This document shows positions 8,962 through 18,659 of a stretch of DNA of 64,000 nucleotides, piece by piece. The first letter of the stretch is position 1. Each line of letters begins with the position of its first letter. The DNA comes from Pseudocolwellia sp049933045. GTDB taxonomy: Bacteria; Pseudomonadota; Gammaproteobacteria; Enterobacterales; Alteromonadaceae. The stretch is from contig NZ_CP187926.1 in NCBI RefSeq assembly GCF_049933045.1, forward strand, positions 2,604,001 through 2,668,000, given 5' to 3'. The translations under genes and the position numbers were made by a program. The notes below the pieces were generated by a model. It saw nothing but the letters and a program-made list of their open reading frames with translations. It was not told where the DNA came from and did no database searches.

Positions 8962-9358
8962 TTTTTAAAGCTCCTAATATGCTTTCAGGTATAGAACATG
9001 GTTTAACACGTTGTAAATTAACGCAAGCAATACGTATTTCGGCTGTACATATTACTTGTTCATTTTTTAATATTTTTTGTTGAAATTTCAAGCTAGCGCG
9101 TTTTATTTCACTTATTTGTGAAACAACCGTTAATACATCATCAAGCTTAGCTGATGCTAGGTTGTCCATTTCAACTTTTCTAACAACAAAGCCTAAACCT
9201 TGTTCAAGAAAATAAGATTGATGTACATCTAGTTTTCTAAGCCACTCCGTTCTGGCGCGCTCAAAAAACTTCAAATAATTCGCGTAATATACAATTCCAC
9301 CAGCGTCGGTATCTTCGTAATAAACACGTAATTCAAACTTGTCTTCTTTCTTTAACAT
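8951..9358 (-). CDS. ybgC: Acyl-CoA thioesterase YbgC
   Basis: A hotdog-fold thioesterase associated with the Tol-Pal cluster; family members hydrolyse short- or long-chain acyl-CoA. The 135-aa protein carries the YbgC motif YYEDTDAGGIVYYANYL, with the catalytic aspartate. It is the first gene of the tol-pal operon and overlaps tolQ by 11 nt. The operon promoter should lie in the gap upstream. Confidence 0.95.
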   Translation of the reverse strand: MLKKEDKFELRVYYEDTDAGGIVYYANYLKFFERARTEWLRKLDVHQSYFLEQGLGFVVRKVEMDNLASAKLDDVLTVVSQISEIKRASLKFQQKILKNEQVICTAEIRIACVNLQRVKPCSIPESILGALKSGS

Positions 9359-9672
9359 TAAAAAGTAACCACTTTGTTTTGTTGTTGGGGCTAGTGTTAA
9401 AAGCTAGATAAATATTTTCATGGATATACTAATAGATATCTTATTAAAACAACAATCGTTTCTACATTTTATGACTGTGTATTTTACTGTTTATTAACAA
9501 TTAAAAAAGAAAACTTTGTATCAATTTATTAATTCTGTTGAATGGGCGTGGTTTCGCATTAGTTTTTCTAATGATAAATACAAATTTAATTAGCTTGTTG
9601 TTTTTTTACTTATCGTTAGAATAGCACCTGTTCTTATCTAACAGAGATAAAGCGCTAATTACCCATACGGGT

Positions 9673-9702
9673 TTGACTGAACTTTATTGATGCATAGATG
9701 AT
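9673..9702 (+). promoter_or_regulatory. Possible promoter of candidate sRNA
   Basis: TTGACT (9673-9678) and GATGAT (9697-9702) are 18 bp apart, about 7 bp before the proposed RNA start. The -35 box is good and the -10 box matches only moderately. Confidence 0.3.
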
Positions 9703-9708
9703 TCCCTG

Positions 9709-9776
9709 TGATGTTTATAAACTAATTTCCCCAAAGTATAATTAGTTGGCCTGCATATTTATGTAGGCTTTTTTTT
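9709..9776 (+). ncRNA. Candidate small regulatory RNA
   Basis: Two consecutive hairpins occur with no protein gene upstream that needs a terminator. The first pairs AACTAATT (9720-9727) with AATTAGTT (9740-9747) and presents a 12-nt loop containing TCCCCAAAG. The second is an intrinsic terminator. The resulting RNA of roughly 68 nt resembles Hfq-type sRNAs in layout. No known family was recognised, so the start is inferred. Confidence 0.35.
9749..9776 (+). terminator. Rho-independent terminator
   Basis: An 8-bp stem (GCCTGCAT with ATGTAGGC, one G-T pair) around a 4-nt loop is followed by eight T residues. It points to the plus strand, while the genes on both sides are on the minus strand. 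Confidence 0.8.
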
Positions 9777-10411
9777 GCCTAAAAAACAGTGACCACGAAT
9801 AAGGTAAAGAACTGATTTAATTAACTTTAACTCTACCCCTTTATATTCATGGTTAAAAAGAGACCGATATAATACAGAGTTCGTAAAATGCTTTATGGAT
9901 CAATTATTAAATTTTATGCATGAAATTTCAGCATTTAATGTTTTTTTGAAGATATGTTTATCGGAAGTATGGAATCAAAGTTAGCTCGTACTAAAGTGTG
10001 AACCCAAATATTGTATTGAGAATTGGTTGGTGTTTTTACTAGCTTTTCTAATACTTACCTTATTATAAACTTAGCATTAATCTAATATTCCCCAAATATT
10101 CTTCTTCCACTCATCTAAGGCTTTCCTAGTACCAAGCTAATACTTATCCACTACTCGCTTGATCATTGATAAATACTCAACAGTAATTGAATTAGCTTAA
10201 GCATGTAATGAGATGAAGACTAAGTAATCATGACTTGGGCTAAATAAGCAAAACCTTGGATTAAATAATCATGACTTGGGTTAAATAAGAAAAACTAGAA
10301 AAAGTTAAATACGCGGTAAAAGATAAGATTTATAGGAAGGTGAGATAAAACTAAATATTCGATGTAACTATTCAATGTAACATTGATCAAAAGAAACAAA
10401 TAAAGAGAAAC

Positions 10412-10442
10412 AGATAAAGCTCAACAAACCTTATGTTGAGCT
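10412..10442 (-). terminator. Terminator after ruvB
   Basis: AGCTCAACA (10418-10426) pairs with TGTTGAGCT (10434-10442) just downstream of the ruvB stop. Only a short T-rich stretch follows on the minus strand. Confidence 0.55.
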
Positions 10443-10451
10443 AAAAGACGA

Positions 10452-11462
10452 TTAAGTTCTTTCTGGTCTGTCTAAGCCGAAATGTTGATAAGCCAAATCT
10501 GTTGCAATTCGACCACGTGGTGTTCTTTGCAGAAAGCCTTGCTGAATTAAGAAAGGTTCTAATACGTCTTCAATGGTTTCCCGCTCTTCACCTATTGCTG
10601 CAGATACGTTGTCTAAACCTACAGGTCCGCCCATAAATTTATAGATAATAGCTTCAAGCAGTTTTCTATCCATGATATCGAAACCTTGATGATCAACTTC
10701 TAACATATCAAGAGCTAAAGCTGCTGTGTTTTCGCTAACAATGCCGTTAGTTTTTACATCAGCGTAATCTCGTACACGTCGAAGTAATCGGTTAGCGATA
10801 CGTGGCGTGCCTCTTGAGCGTCTTGCTACTTCAAATGCACCTTCATGATCTATAACTAAATTTAGAAAGTGAGCTGAACGTTTTACGATTTCGGTAAGGT
10901 CTTTTGTATTGTAAAACTCTAAGCGTTGCACAATGCCAAAACGATCACGCAATGGCGACGTTAATGCGCCAGCACGTGTTGTTGCACCAATTAATGTAAA
11001 GGCGGGTAAATCTAACTTGATAGAGCGTGCTGCTGGTCCTTCTCCAATCATAATATCTAATTGGTAGTCTTCCATCGCTGGATATAAAATTTCTTCTACT
11101 ACTGGGCTTAAGCGATGTATTTCATCAATAAAAAGTACGTCGTTTTCTTCAAGGTTGGTAAGTAGCGCAGCTAAGTCGCCCGCCTTTTCTAATACTGGAC
11201 CTGAAGTGGTTCTGATATTTACACCCATTTCGTTAGCAACAATATTTGCTAACGTGGTTTTACCTAAACCAGGAGGACCAAATATAAGTAAATGATCGAG
11301 CGGCTCTTCACGTTTAAGCGCAGCAGAGATAAATATCTCCATTTGTACTTTAACATGATCTTGACCTGTGTAATCGCCCAACATTTTAGGACGTATAGCA
11401 CGATCTATGGTTTCTTCTTCGTGCATTACTTGTGGTTCAATTAAGCGATCAGCTTCAATCAT
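10452..11462 (-). CDS. ruvB: Holliday junction helicase motor RuvB
   Basis: An AAA+ ATPase that forms hexameric rings driving branch migration of Holliday junctions with RuvA. At 336 aa it matches the family. It has Walker A GPPGLGKTT at 62-70, Walker B with DEIH at ~113-116, sensor GATTRAGALTSPLRDRFG and a C-terminal winged helix that binds DNA (RTPRGR). It is the last gene of ruvC-ruvA-ruvB; 77 bp separate it from ruvA. Confidence 0.98.
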   Translation of the reverse strand: MIEADRLIEPQVMHEEETIDRAIRPKMLGDYTGQDHVKVQMEIFISAALKREEPLDHLLIFGPPGLGKTTLANIVANEMGVNIRTTSGPVLEKAGDLAALLTNLEENDVLFIDEIHRLSPVVEEILYPAMEDYQLDIMIGEGPAARSIKLDLPAFTLIGATTRAGALTSPLRDRFGIVQRLEFYNTKDLTEIVKRSAHFLNLVIDHEGAFEVARRSRGTPRIANRLLRRVRDYADVKTNGIVSENTAALALDMLEVDHQGFDIMDRKLLEAIIYKFMGGPVGLDNVSAAIGEERETIEDVLEPFLIQQGFLQRTPRGRIATDLAYQHFGLDRPERT

Positions 11463-11539
11463 TTCAACAATCTCTGTATTGGTATTTTGTGTTTATCGGA
11501 GGTAATTATATTTGCTAATTATACGACTAAATAAAAGCG

Positions 11540-12157
11540 TTATAACATGGCTTTTAATGAGTGACGGATAATATCTTCGCTCTTCATGCCTTTTTGGAAA
11601 ACTGACTTAACCGCTTTATCTGCTTGCGTTTGAGTATAACCTAAAGAGATTAATGCGTTTATAGCATCGCCCTTCTCGTCGTTAACAAAGGTATTTTCAA
11701 CGGTATTTGGTACCAAAATATTATCAATTTCTGATGAGTTAACATCAAGCTGCCAATCTTTAAGACGATCGCGCATTTCTATCAATAAGCGTTCAGCTGT
11801 TTTTTTACCTACACCAGGAATTTTAACTATGGTTGTTAAGTCGTCGTGAATAACACAACTTACAAACTGATCTGCCGACATACTAGATAAAATAGCTAAG
11901 CCTAGTTTAGGGCCTACGCCATTGACTTTGATTAACAGTCTGAATAATTTACGCTCTACTTTATTAGCAAAGCCGTAGAGTAATTGCGCATCTTCTCTTA
12001 CAACAAAGTGCGTGTAAATAACGGCTTCTTTGTTTGTTTCAGGTAAGGTGTAAATACTTGTCATTGGCATAGTCACTTCATAACCCACACCATTACATTC
12101 TATTAAAATTTCGGGTGCTGTTTTTTCAAGTAACAAACCACGTAAACGACCTATCAA
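11540..12157 (-). CDS. ruvA: Holliday junction DNA-binding protein RuvA
   Basis: A tetrameric junction-binding protein that loads RuvB. I place the start at TTG (12157-12155): it gives the family N-terminus (M)IGRLRG and 205 aa, the usual length, and CTGGAG lies 6 nt upstream. The frame stays open to an ATG at 12208, which would add 17 residues not seen in the family. Helix-hairpin-helix segments occur at ~70-130 (VNGVGPKLGLAIL, IPGVGKKTAERL), and the C-terminal domain III that contacts RuvB ends in IRHSLKAML. Confidence 0.95.
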   Translation of the reverse strand: MIGRLRGLLLEKTAPEILIECNGVGYEVTMPMTSIYTLPETNKEAVIYTHFVVREDAQLLYGFANKVERKLFRLLIKVNGVGPKLGLAILSSMSADQFVSCVIHDDLTTIVKIPGVGKKTAERLLIEMRDRLKDWQLDVNSSEIDNILVPNTVENTFVNDEKGDAINALISLGYTQTQADKAVKSVFQKGMKSEDIIRHSLKAML

Positions 12158-12254
12158 ACTATTCTCCAGACAATTAGTTTGGCACAGAGTACCACTGTTC
12201 ATATACACAGTAAATTATTTTAACTGTATATTTAAACTGAGTTTTAAAAAATGA

Positions 12255-12797
12255 TTATCTCAGCCTACCACGTACGGTTTTAACGACTTGTCCTGACATT
12301 TTACTGAGAGATTCGTAACTATGGGCATGACATAAAGCAATAGCTAATGCATCAGCAGCATCTGCTTGAGGTGTACCTGGTAATTTTAATAAGGTTTTTA
12401 CCATGTGTTGCACTTGGCTTTTGTCAGCTGCGCCTGTACCTACAACCGATTGTTTAATTTGTCTGGCTGAGTATTCTGCTACAGGCAAGCCTCTACTAGT
12501 TGCTGCAACTATGGCTGCACCTCGCGCTTGTCCTAATTTAAGTGCACCACCAGGATTAACCCCCATGAACACTTCTTCTATAGCAAATAGTTCTGGTGAG
12601 AATTGTAGAATAAGTTCAGAAACGCCAGCAAAGATGGTTTGAAGACGATCACTAAAGGCATTATCGCCATCTTCTTTTGATGTGGAAAAGGCCTTAATAC
12701 AGCCGCTACCAAGGTAAGTTAACTTGCGACCTTCTTTTTTTATAACGCCGTAGCCAGTGATCCGAGAGCCTGGATCTATGCCGAGAATAATAGACAA
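12255..12797 (-). CDS. ruvC: Crossover junction endodeoxyribonuclease RuvC
   Basis: Cuts Holliday junctions symmetrically after branch migration by RuvAB. The 180-aa protein contains the four acidic catalytic residues of the family: D8 in GIDPGS, E74 in AIEEVF, and D146 and D149 in QADAADALAIA. In E. coli ruvC follows yebC; here the upstream neighbour is a sensor kinase gene instead. Confidence 0.97.
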   Translation of the reverse strand: MSIILGIDPGSRITGYGVIKKEGRKLTYLGSGCIKAFSTSKEDGDNAFSDRLQTIFAGVSELILQFSPELFAIEEVFMGVNPGGALKLGQARGAAIVAATSRGLPVAEYSARQIKQSVVGTGAADKSQVQHMVKTLLKLPGTPQADAADALAIALCHAHSYESLSKMSGQVVKTVRGRLR

Positions 12798-12920
12798 ATT
12801 TAAACCTGATTATTATATTTATGAATGACGGAGTTTATCAGTTTTCATTCGTATTGTTGTAAATTTTATATGCCCATCAAACGCTCTGGCTAAATCGAGT
12901 TATTGATCTTAACCTTGTTA

Positions 12921-15238
12921 TTATTTAGCGAAGTTCTTTGTAAGCATTTTATATAAGTCTCGTTGCACAATAGGTTTAGCAACATGTGCATTGAAACCAG
13001 AATTTAAATAGTGCTCAACTTCTTTTTTCATTACATTGGCCGTTAAAGCGATAATTTTTATTTCTCCGTCAATATAGCGGATTTCTTGACAAGCTTGCAC
13101 ACCATCAAGCTCTGGCATTTGTATATCCATTAAGATAATGTCGGGATGTGTCTGCTTATATAACTCTATTGCCTCAAGTCCATTTTGCGCGATAACAACT
13201 TTAGCTTTTGTTAATTCAAGCATTTTTGTAACAACCTTTTGGTTAATACGGTTGTCTTCAGCAACGAGTATTATTTTATCACCTAAATCAGGGATAACCA
13301 TTTCATCTGCAGCTAATGCTTCGCTCGTTTTACTTATTTGATTTTCAGCTTTATGAATAGGTAAATATACGGTGAATGTTGTACCGCTACCAAGTTTACT
13401 CGTGACTTCAATTTCACCTTCCATTAACTCTGTTAGGTCTTTTGATATTGCCATGCCTAAACCTGTCCCGCCATATTTCCGAGTCGTTGAAGGGTCTGCT
13501 TGAGTAAATTGTTGAAAAACTTTACTTACCGTTTTTTCGTCCATGCCGATGCCGGTATCTTTAAGTGATAAGCTAATACCTTCATTCTCCTCCTTGGGTA
13601 CTGATACAGTAAGGGTAATAGAGCCTGCTTCAGTAAATTTAACCGCATTCGATATTAAGTTAGCAATTACCTGTTTTATACGAATTTGATCGCCTATCCA
13701 ATAAGGTTGAATACCTTCTTCAATATGTGTTTCAAAATTTAGACGCTTGCTCTGGGTTAATGGGCTAAAATTACTTTCAAGTTCTTTAATAAGTTCGGTC
13801 AAATTAAAAGGATGCGCTTCGAGCTCTATTTGCCCTGCTTCTATTTTAGAAAAATCTAAAATATCATTTACTATTGTAAGTAAGTTTTTGGTAGATGATA
13901 TTGCACTTTCTACCAACTCTGCGCCATTTTCAGATAACTTTTCATTTTCTAATAGTTGCAGCAATCCATAAATCCCATTCATGGGTGTTCGAATTTCATG
14001 GCTCATATTTGCAACAAATAAGCTTTTTGAATTATTAGCGACTTCAGCTCTTTCTTTTTCTTGTTCTAAAAGATCGTTTTGTGAACTTACGATGGTGTTT
14101 TTCTGGACAAGATCAATATTTAGAGATTGTAAAGCTGAAGTTTTTTCTTGAACTATTTTTTGCAGCTTACGGTTAAAAATCATAAACACCATTAATACTG
14201 TAATAAAAAAACCTACAATACCAATTACATAAAAGCGATTAATGCCATTATCAGCATTCAAATAATCATCTAAGATCAAACCATCTAAGGTTGTATTAAC
14301 ATCAACTAAACCTAGTTCTCGATATATTTGAGCAATACGAAGAAAGCGATTTTTAGAGACTGAGCCGATAGGAATAACTTCTGAGTGCACTAGCTTTCTT
14401 GTTTTAGCGGCTTCTTGCATCAATACCGCTTTATCAGTTTTAACACCATATTTATTAATGATTAAATCAACAGTGTCTTCTTGATATTTCAGAGCATACA
14501 TCCAACCTTTAATTGTTGCTTCCATGAAGGCTTGTGCTCGCTCAGGGTATTTTTCTACATATTCTTGAGAAGTAAAAACCATGTCGCCATAAAAGTCGAT
14601 ACCATAATTTCTCGGGTCAATAATAGTAACTTGATGACCTTTATGCTCGTAATATCCGGGCTGGTTAGTTACATAAACTGAAAACGCATCAACATCTGAA
14701 TTGAGTAACATGTCGTTATCAAATGAAAAAGGTATGTAATTATAATCTTTTTCAGTTATACCTGCTGCTGCAAGTAATGCCGTAATGGAGGCTCCATCTA
14801 TGCCTTTTTGGAAAGATATGTTTTTATTGATTAAGTCTTCAGGGCTTCTAATATTAGCATCAGCCAGCGCCATTAAAACTAACGGACTATGCTGGTAAAT
14901 AGTACCTAAAACAACAACAGGTTTTTTTTGTAAACGGTGTAATACAATACTGGAGTCGGTTATACCAAAAGTAGCTCGTTTATTGAGTACGTCATCAATT
15001 GGGCTCGTTTTTCGATTACGCTCTTGAATATCAACATCAAAGCCTAGCTCTCTGTAGTAACCTTGCTCTTTGGCTGCATAATATCCTGCAAATTGAAATT
15101 GATGCACCCACTTTAATTTTAATATAACTTTTTCATTAGCATGAGCCAGTGAAGTTATACCAAATCCAATAAAAATGATTAGAGCGAAAAGTTTGATAAT
15201 AAGACTACTTATAAGTATAAACCTAAGACTTTAATCAT
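12921..15238 (-). CDS. NMT1-type hybrid sensor histidine kinase (5' frameshift)
   Basis: The uninterrupted frame runs 12921-15107 from a GTG (728 aa numbering). In order it shows a periplasmic NMT1/THI5-like ligand-binding domain (~1-270), a membrane helix (~291-311), a short coiled coil, HisKA with H370 in NMSHEIRTPMNG, an HATPase domain (NAVKF, GGTGLGMAI) and a receiver domain with phosphoacceptor D661 (IILMDIQMP). The same frame continues upstream through a clear signal peptide (SLIIKLFALIIF...LAHA) but has no ATG, GTG or TTG before a TAA at 15233-15231. One extra A in the AAA at 15232-15230 would join it to ATG at 15238 and give MIKSLRFILISSLIIKLF. The gene is therefore probably 5'-frameshifted or misread. 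NMT1 domains usually bind pyrimidine-like or other small ligands; the signal is unknown. Confidence 0.85.
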
Positions 15239-15290
15239 ATTTCAATATTCAGTACTTGCAAGTTTATATTCAATAAGAACCATTTATTTC

Positions 15291-15661
15291 GGGTCTGTTG
15301 ATCTTTCAAGGCTATTTTTACAGCAAGGTGTTTGATATTTAGACAAGGCAGAGTCTGTGACGTGTAGCTAGCTACTCGAACAGATGATAACGCCCTGTCT
15401 ATCCAAAGTTAGGAATTTCAAACACATGCTGCCCTTCGGGTTCATTTAAAACGAATTTACTCATTGCTGCCTACATGGAGTCCGTACTTGGGTTATGTTG
15501 GAACGTATAACCCTTGTTCGCTTTTTTAATACGACTGCATGGATGCAGAAGGTAGGGCGACTCAGGAGACAAAGCCGAGAATAACTATTAGACAAAGTTC
15601 ACATCGCGATTAAATCCGTTTTAAATTGAATAAAATTTAACCCTGAAAGATCAACAGACCC
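15291..15661 (-). mobile_element. MITE family A, long copy
   Basis: A 371-bp non-coding element with perfect 17-bp terminal inverted repeats (GGGTCTGTTGATCTTTC at 15291-15307, complement at 15645-15661). It is in opposite orientation to the two 263-bp copies at 45470 and 46575. Compared with those it carries two extra internal cassettes (15470-15515 and 15532-15579). It encodes no transposase and would depend on one supplied in trans. It ends 52 bp before the proposed kinase start. Confidence 0.85.
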
Positions 15662-15686
15662 TAATAAGAAAGTAGAAAAGCAGGTC

Positions 15687-15720
15687 AAAAAAAACCTGAA
15701 TATACAATATTCAGGTTTTT
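15687..15720 (-). terminator. Terminator after aspS
   Basis: A 10-bp stem (ACCTGAATAT with ATATTCAGGT) has a short loop and is flanked by A and T runs on both sides. On the minus strand it ends in eight T residues, about 50 bp past the aspS stop. Confidence 0.8.
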
Positions 15721-15772
15721 CATTTATTTAAATTCAATACACTGTTTAATACAGAGATTAAAAACTAAAGGA

Positions 15773-17554
15773 TTAATCTTCAGTTGGGGCTTTAACTTCT
15801 TTTGGTAACGTTGCAATACCTAACTCAACAAGTTGTGCTGGATTTGCATGACCAGGTGCATTCGTTAAAGGACATGCCGCTGTTGTTGTTTTAGGGAATG
15901 CCATTACGTCTCTGATAGATGTAGTACCTGTCATTAGCATAACTAAGCGGTCTAAACCAAACGCTAAACCAGCATGCGGTGGAGCACCGTATTGTAATGC
16001 TTCAAGTAAGAAACCAAATTTCTCTTGAGCTTCTTCGTCGCTAATACCTAAAATTCTGAATACTGCAGCTTGCATGTCTTGATTATGGATACGAACAGAA
16101 CCACCACCTAATTCACAACCGTTTAATACCATGTCGTATGCATCCGATAATGCGCCAACTGGATTAGCTTCAAGTTGTTCAGCAGTTAAGTTAGTAGGTG
16201 CTGTAAATGGATGATGAATAGCGTGCATGTGCCCGTCTACTTCTTCAAACATTGGGAAATCAACAACCCATAACGGCTTCCATTCACCTTGAAGTAATTC
16301 TAAGTCTTCACCTAATTTAAGACGTAAAGCACCTAAAGATTCAGTAACCACGTTGTATGTGTCTGAACCAAAGAATACGATATCGCCATCTTTAGCATTA
16401 GCTCTATCAAGTAAAGCGTTGACAGATTCTTCAGTTAAAAATTTAAGGATTGGCGATTGTAAACCTTCAAGCCCTGCAGCTCTGTCGTTTACTTTTAACC
16501 AAGGCATACCTTTAGCGCCGTAAATACCTACAAACTTAGTTAAGTCGTCGATGTTCTTACGTGAGAATTTAGACGCGCCATCAGGAACACAAATTACTGA
16601 AACACGACCCTTAGGATCATTAGCTGGACCTGAGAACACTTTGAATTCAACGTCTTTTAAAATATCAGCAACGTCAACAATCTCTAATGGATTACGTAAA
16701 TCAGGTTTATCAGAGCCAAAACGTGTCATCGCTTCTGAATATGCCATACGTGGAAATTCACCTAAATCTACATTAAGTAGTTTTAAGAAAAGCTCACGGA
16801 TCATTTTTTCAGTAACAGCCATTACTTGATCAGAAGACATGAATGACGTTTCAATATCTATTTGTGTAAATTCAGGTTGGCGATCAGCACGTAAATCTTC
16901 ATCACGGAAACATTTTACGATTTGGTAATAACGCTCCATACCAGACATCATCAACAATTGTTTAAATAATTGTGGTGATTGCGGTAAAGCAAAAAATTGA
17001 CCTTTGTGAGTACGACTTGGTACTAAGTAATCTCTTGCGCCTTCAGGTGTTGCTGCCGTTAGAATAGGTGTTTCAATGTCTAAAAAGCCTAAGTTTTCTA
17101 ACGATTCACGCACTGTAGCGGTAACTTTTGCTCGGAAACGTAAACGTTCTGTCATTTCAGGACGACGTAAATCTAAGTAACGATATTTTAAACGTTGCTC
17201 TTCAGAGTTTGTTTGATTTGAATCTAATGGTAATGGAGCTGCTTTGTTTAAGATGTTTAGTTCTAAGCCTAAAATCTCAATAGCGCCAGTTGCCATATCT
17301 TTATTGATTTGACCTTCAGGACGTGCGCGAACTTTACCTTTAATTTGGACACAAAATTCGTTTCTTAAGGTGTTCGCCTTAGCGATAACTTCTGGTAAGT
17401 CTGGATCATAAACAACCTGAACCATACCTTCTCTATCTCTTAAATCTAAGAAGATAACTGCGCCTAAATCACGACGGCGATTAACCCATCCACAAAGAGT
17501 AACTTCTTGACCAACATGAGATTCGTTAACCTCACCACAATACATAGTACGCAT
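15773..17554 (-). CDS. aspS: Aspartyl-tRNA synthetase
   Basis: Charges tRNA-Asp with aspartate in the cytosol. The 593-aa bacterial-type class II synthetase has an N-terminal OB-fold anticodon-binding domain (~1-105; GWVNRRRDLG), a class II core with motif 2 around FRDEDLRADRQPEFTQ, a GAD insertion domain and motif 3 GLAFGLDRLVMLM near the C-terminus. The start gives the conserved MRT-YCG terminus. In enterobacteria aspS lies upstream of yebC and ruvC; here it is followed by a MITE and a sensor kinase. Confidence 0.98.
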   Translation of the reverse strand: MRTMYCGEVNESHVGQEVTLCGWVNRRRDLGAVIFLDLRDREGMVQVVYDPDLPEVIAKANTLRNEFCVQIKGKVRARPEGQINKDMATGAIEILGLELNILNKAAPLPLDSNQTNSEEQRLKYRYLDLRRPEMTERLRFRAKVTATVRESLENLGFLDIETPILTAATPEGARDYLVPSRTHKGQFFALPQSPQLFKQLLMMSGMERYYQIVKCFRDEDLRADRQPEFTQIDIETSFMSSDQVMAVTEKMIRELFLKLLNVDLGEFPRMAYSEAMTRFGSDKPDLRNPLEIVDVADILKDVEFKVFSGPANDPKGRVSVICVPDGASKFSRKNIDDLTKFVGIYGAKGMPWLKVNDRAAGLEGLQSPILKFLTEESVNALLDRANAKDGDIVFFGSDTYNVVTESLGALRLKLGEDLELLQGEWKPLWVVDFPMFEEVDGHMHAIHHPFTAPTNLTAEQLEANPVGALSDAYDMVLNGCELGGGSVRIHNQDMQAAVFRILGISDEEAQEKFGFLLEALQYGAPPHAGLAFGLDRLVMLMTGTTSIRDVMAFPKTTTAACPLTNAPGHANPAQLVELGIATLPKEVKAPTED

Positions 17555-17924
17555 TTAGCAATTCCTGAGCATTTGCACTTGTGATTAATTCACAAGCTAA
17601 TGAATATAAAAATTGGCGATATTATATAGTACTGAGAGGTAATGTCACCTCTGAGGCACTAATAAATATATAGCCATTGCCAATCAATTTATCTATTCAG
17701 AGTGCTTGAGCGATATCAAATTAAGAAAACACTTTGCAATAATGCTTATTCCCTTATAAAAAGCGTTAATGAAGAAGATAGTTTTACTCAAACACTTCTT
17801 CGATAACGCTATAGAAATGCAGTCAAATATTGATCTGTATTAATTAATCATGGTGTGTTTATGGTTTGCCTTATAAATTTCGGTTAAAATACTTGTTATA
17901 CCGCTATTTTTTCAAAGATTGCTA
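17555..17924. other. Divergent promoter region aspS/cmoA
   Basis: This is 370 bp between divergent genes. The only structure noticed is a small inverted repeat (AGAGGT and ACCTCT, near 17635-17652) on the aspS side. No hexamer pair is convincing enough to call as a promoter. Confidence 0.4.
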
Positions 17925-18659
17925 ATGACAAATTCTGATACTGATCTTATTTTCTCAAGTAAAAAATCTCAAATAAAAGACTTTGCCTTTGATGAGCAAG
18001 TTGTTGAGGTTTTTCCTGACATGATTTCTCGCTCTGTGCCTGGTTACAATACTATTATTAATACTATAGGTAATTTGAGTCATCAATATGCACAAGCGAA
18101 TACCAATATATACGACTTAGGTTGTTCGTTAGGCGCTGCAACAATCGCGATGAAGAAGTCAATCGTGCAAAAAAATTGCTCAATTATTGGTATTGATAAT
18201 TCTTCAGCTATGGTTGAGCGTTGTAAAATGCACGTTAACGCATTTAAAGGTGTGTCGAATGTAGAGATTCGTGAAGGTAATATTTTAGAGACTGAAATTA
18301 ACAATGCCTCAATGGTAGTTCTAAACTTTACCCTACAATTTATTGAGCCTGAAGTACGCCAAAGCTTAATTCAAAAGATTTATGACGGCTTACAACCGGG
18401 TGGCATTTTGGTGTTGTCTGAGAAATTAGAAGCTGCCGACGATGTTTGTAATGAGTTGTTGATTGATTTACATCATGATTTTAAACGAGCCAATGGTTAT
18501 AGCGAATTAGAAATAGCTCAAAAAAGAACGGCGTTAGAAAATGTTATGCGCCCAGATAGTTTAGAAGTTCATTTGTCTAGACTTAAAGATTCAGGTTTTA
18601 ATCATGTTAATCAGTGGTTTCAATGTTTTAATTTCATGTCACTTGTTGCAATAAAATGA
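17925..18659 (+). CDS. cmoA: Carboxy-SAM synthase CmoA
   Basis: Converts SAM and prephenate to carboxy-SAM, the donor for 5-carboxymethoxyuridine at the tRNA wobble position. The 244-aa protein (E. coli: 247) has SAM motif I IYDLGCSLGAAT at ~58-69. I chose the ATG at 17925 over a TTG six bases upstream because it matches family length. Its TGA overlaps the cmoB ATG by four bases (ATGA), indicating translational coupling. Confidence 0.95.
   Translation: MTNSDTDLIFSSKKSQIKDFAFDEQVVEVFPDMISRSVPGYNTIINTIGNLSHQYAQANTNIYDLGCSLGAATIAMKKSIVQKNCSIIGIDNSSAMVERCKMHVNAFKGVSNVEIREGNILETEINNASMVVLNFTLQFIEPEVRQSLIQKIYDGLQPGGILVLSEKLEAADDVCNELLIDLHHDFKRANGYSELEIAQKRTALENVMRPDSLEVHLSRLKDSGFNHVNQWFQCFNFMSLVAIK

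Larger units (their letters stand above)
9359..10411. other. Gene-free gap between ybgC and ruvB
   Basis: About 1.05 kb without a credible protein gene. It holds a plus-strand candidate small RNA (9709-9776) with its own promoter-like hexamers and a strong terminator. It also holds a short imperfect direct repeat (10225-10247 and 10266-10288, beginning TAATCATGACTTGGG). No other structure was recognised. Confidence 0.5.

Noticed and set aside
10225..10288. Two direct copies of a ~23-bp sequence (TAATCATGACTTGGG...), considered as a CRISPR or iteron
   Set aside because: There are only two imperfect copies with no regular spacer array and no cas or rep gene nearby.
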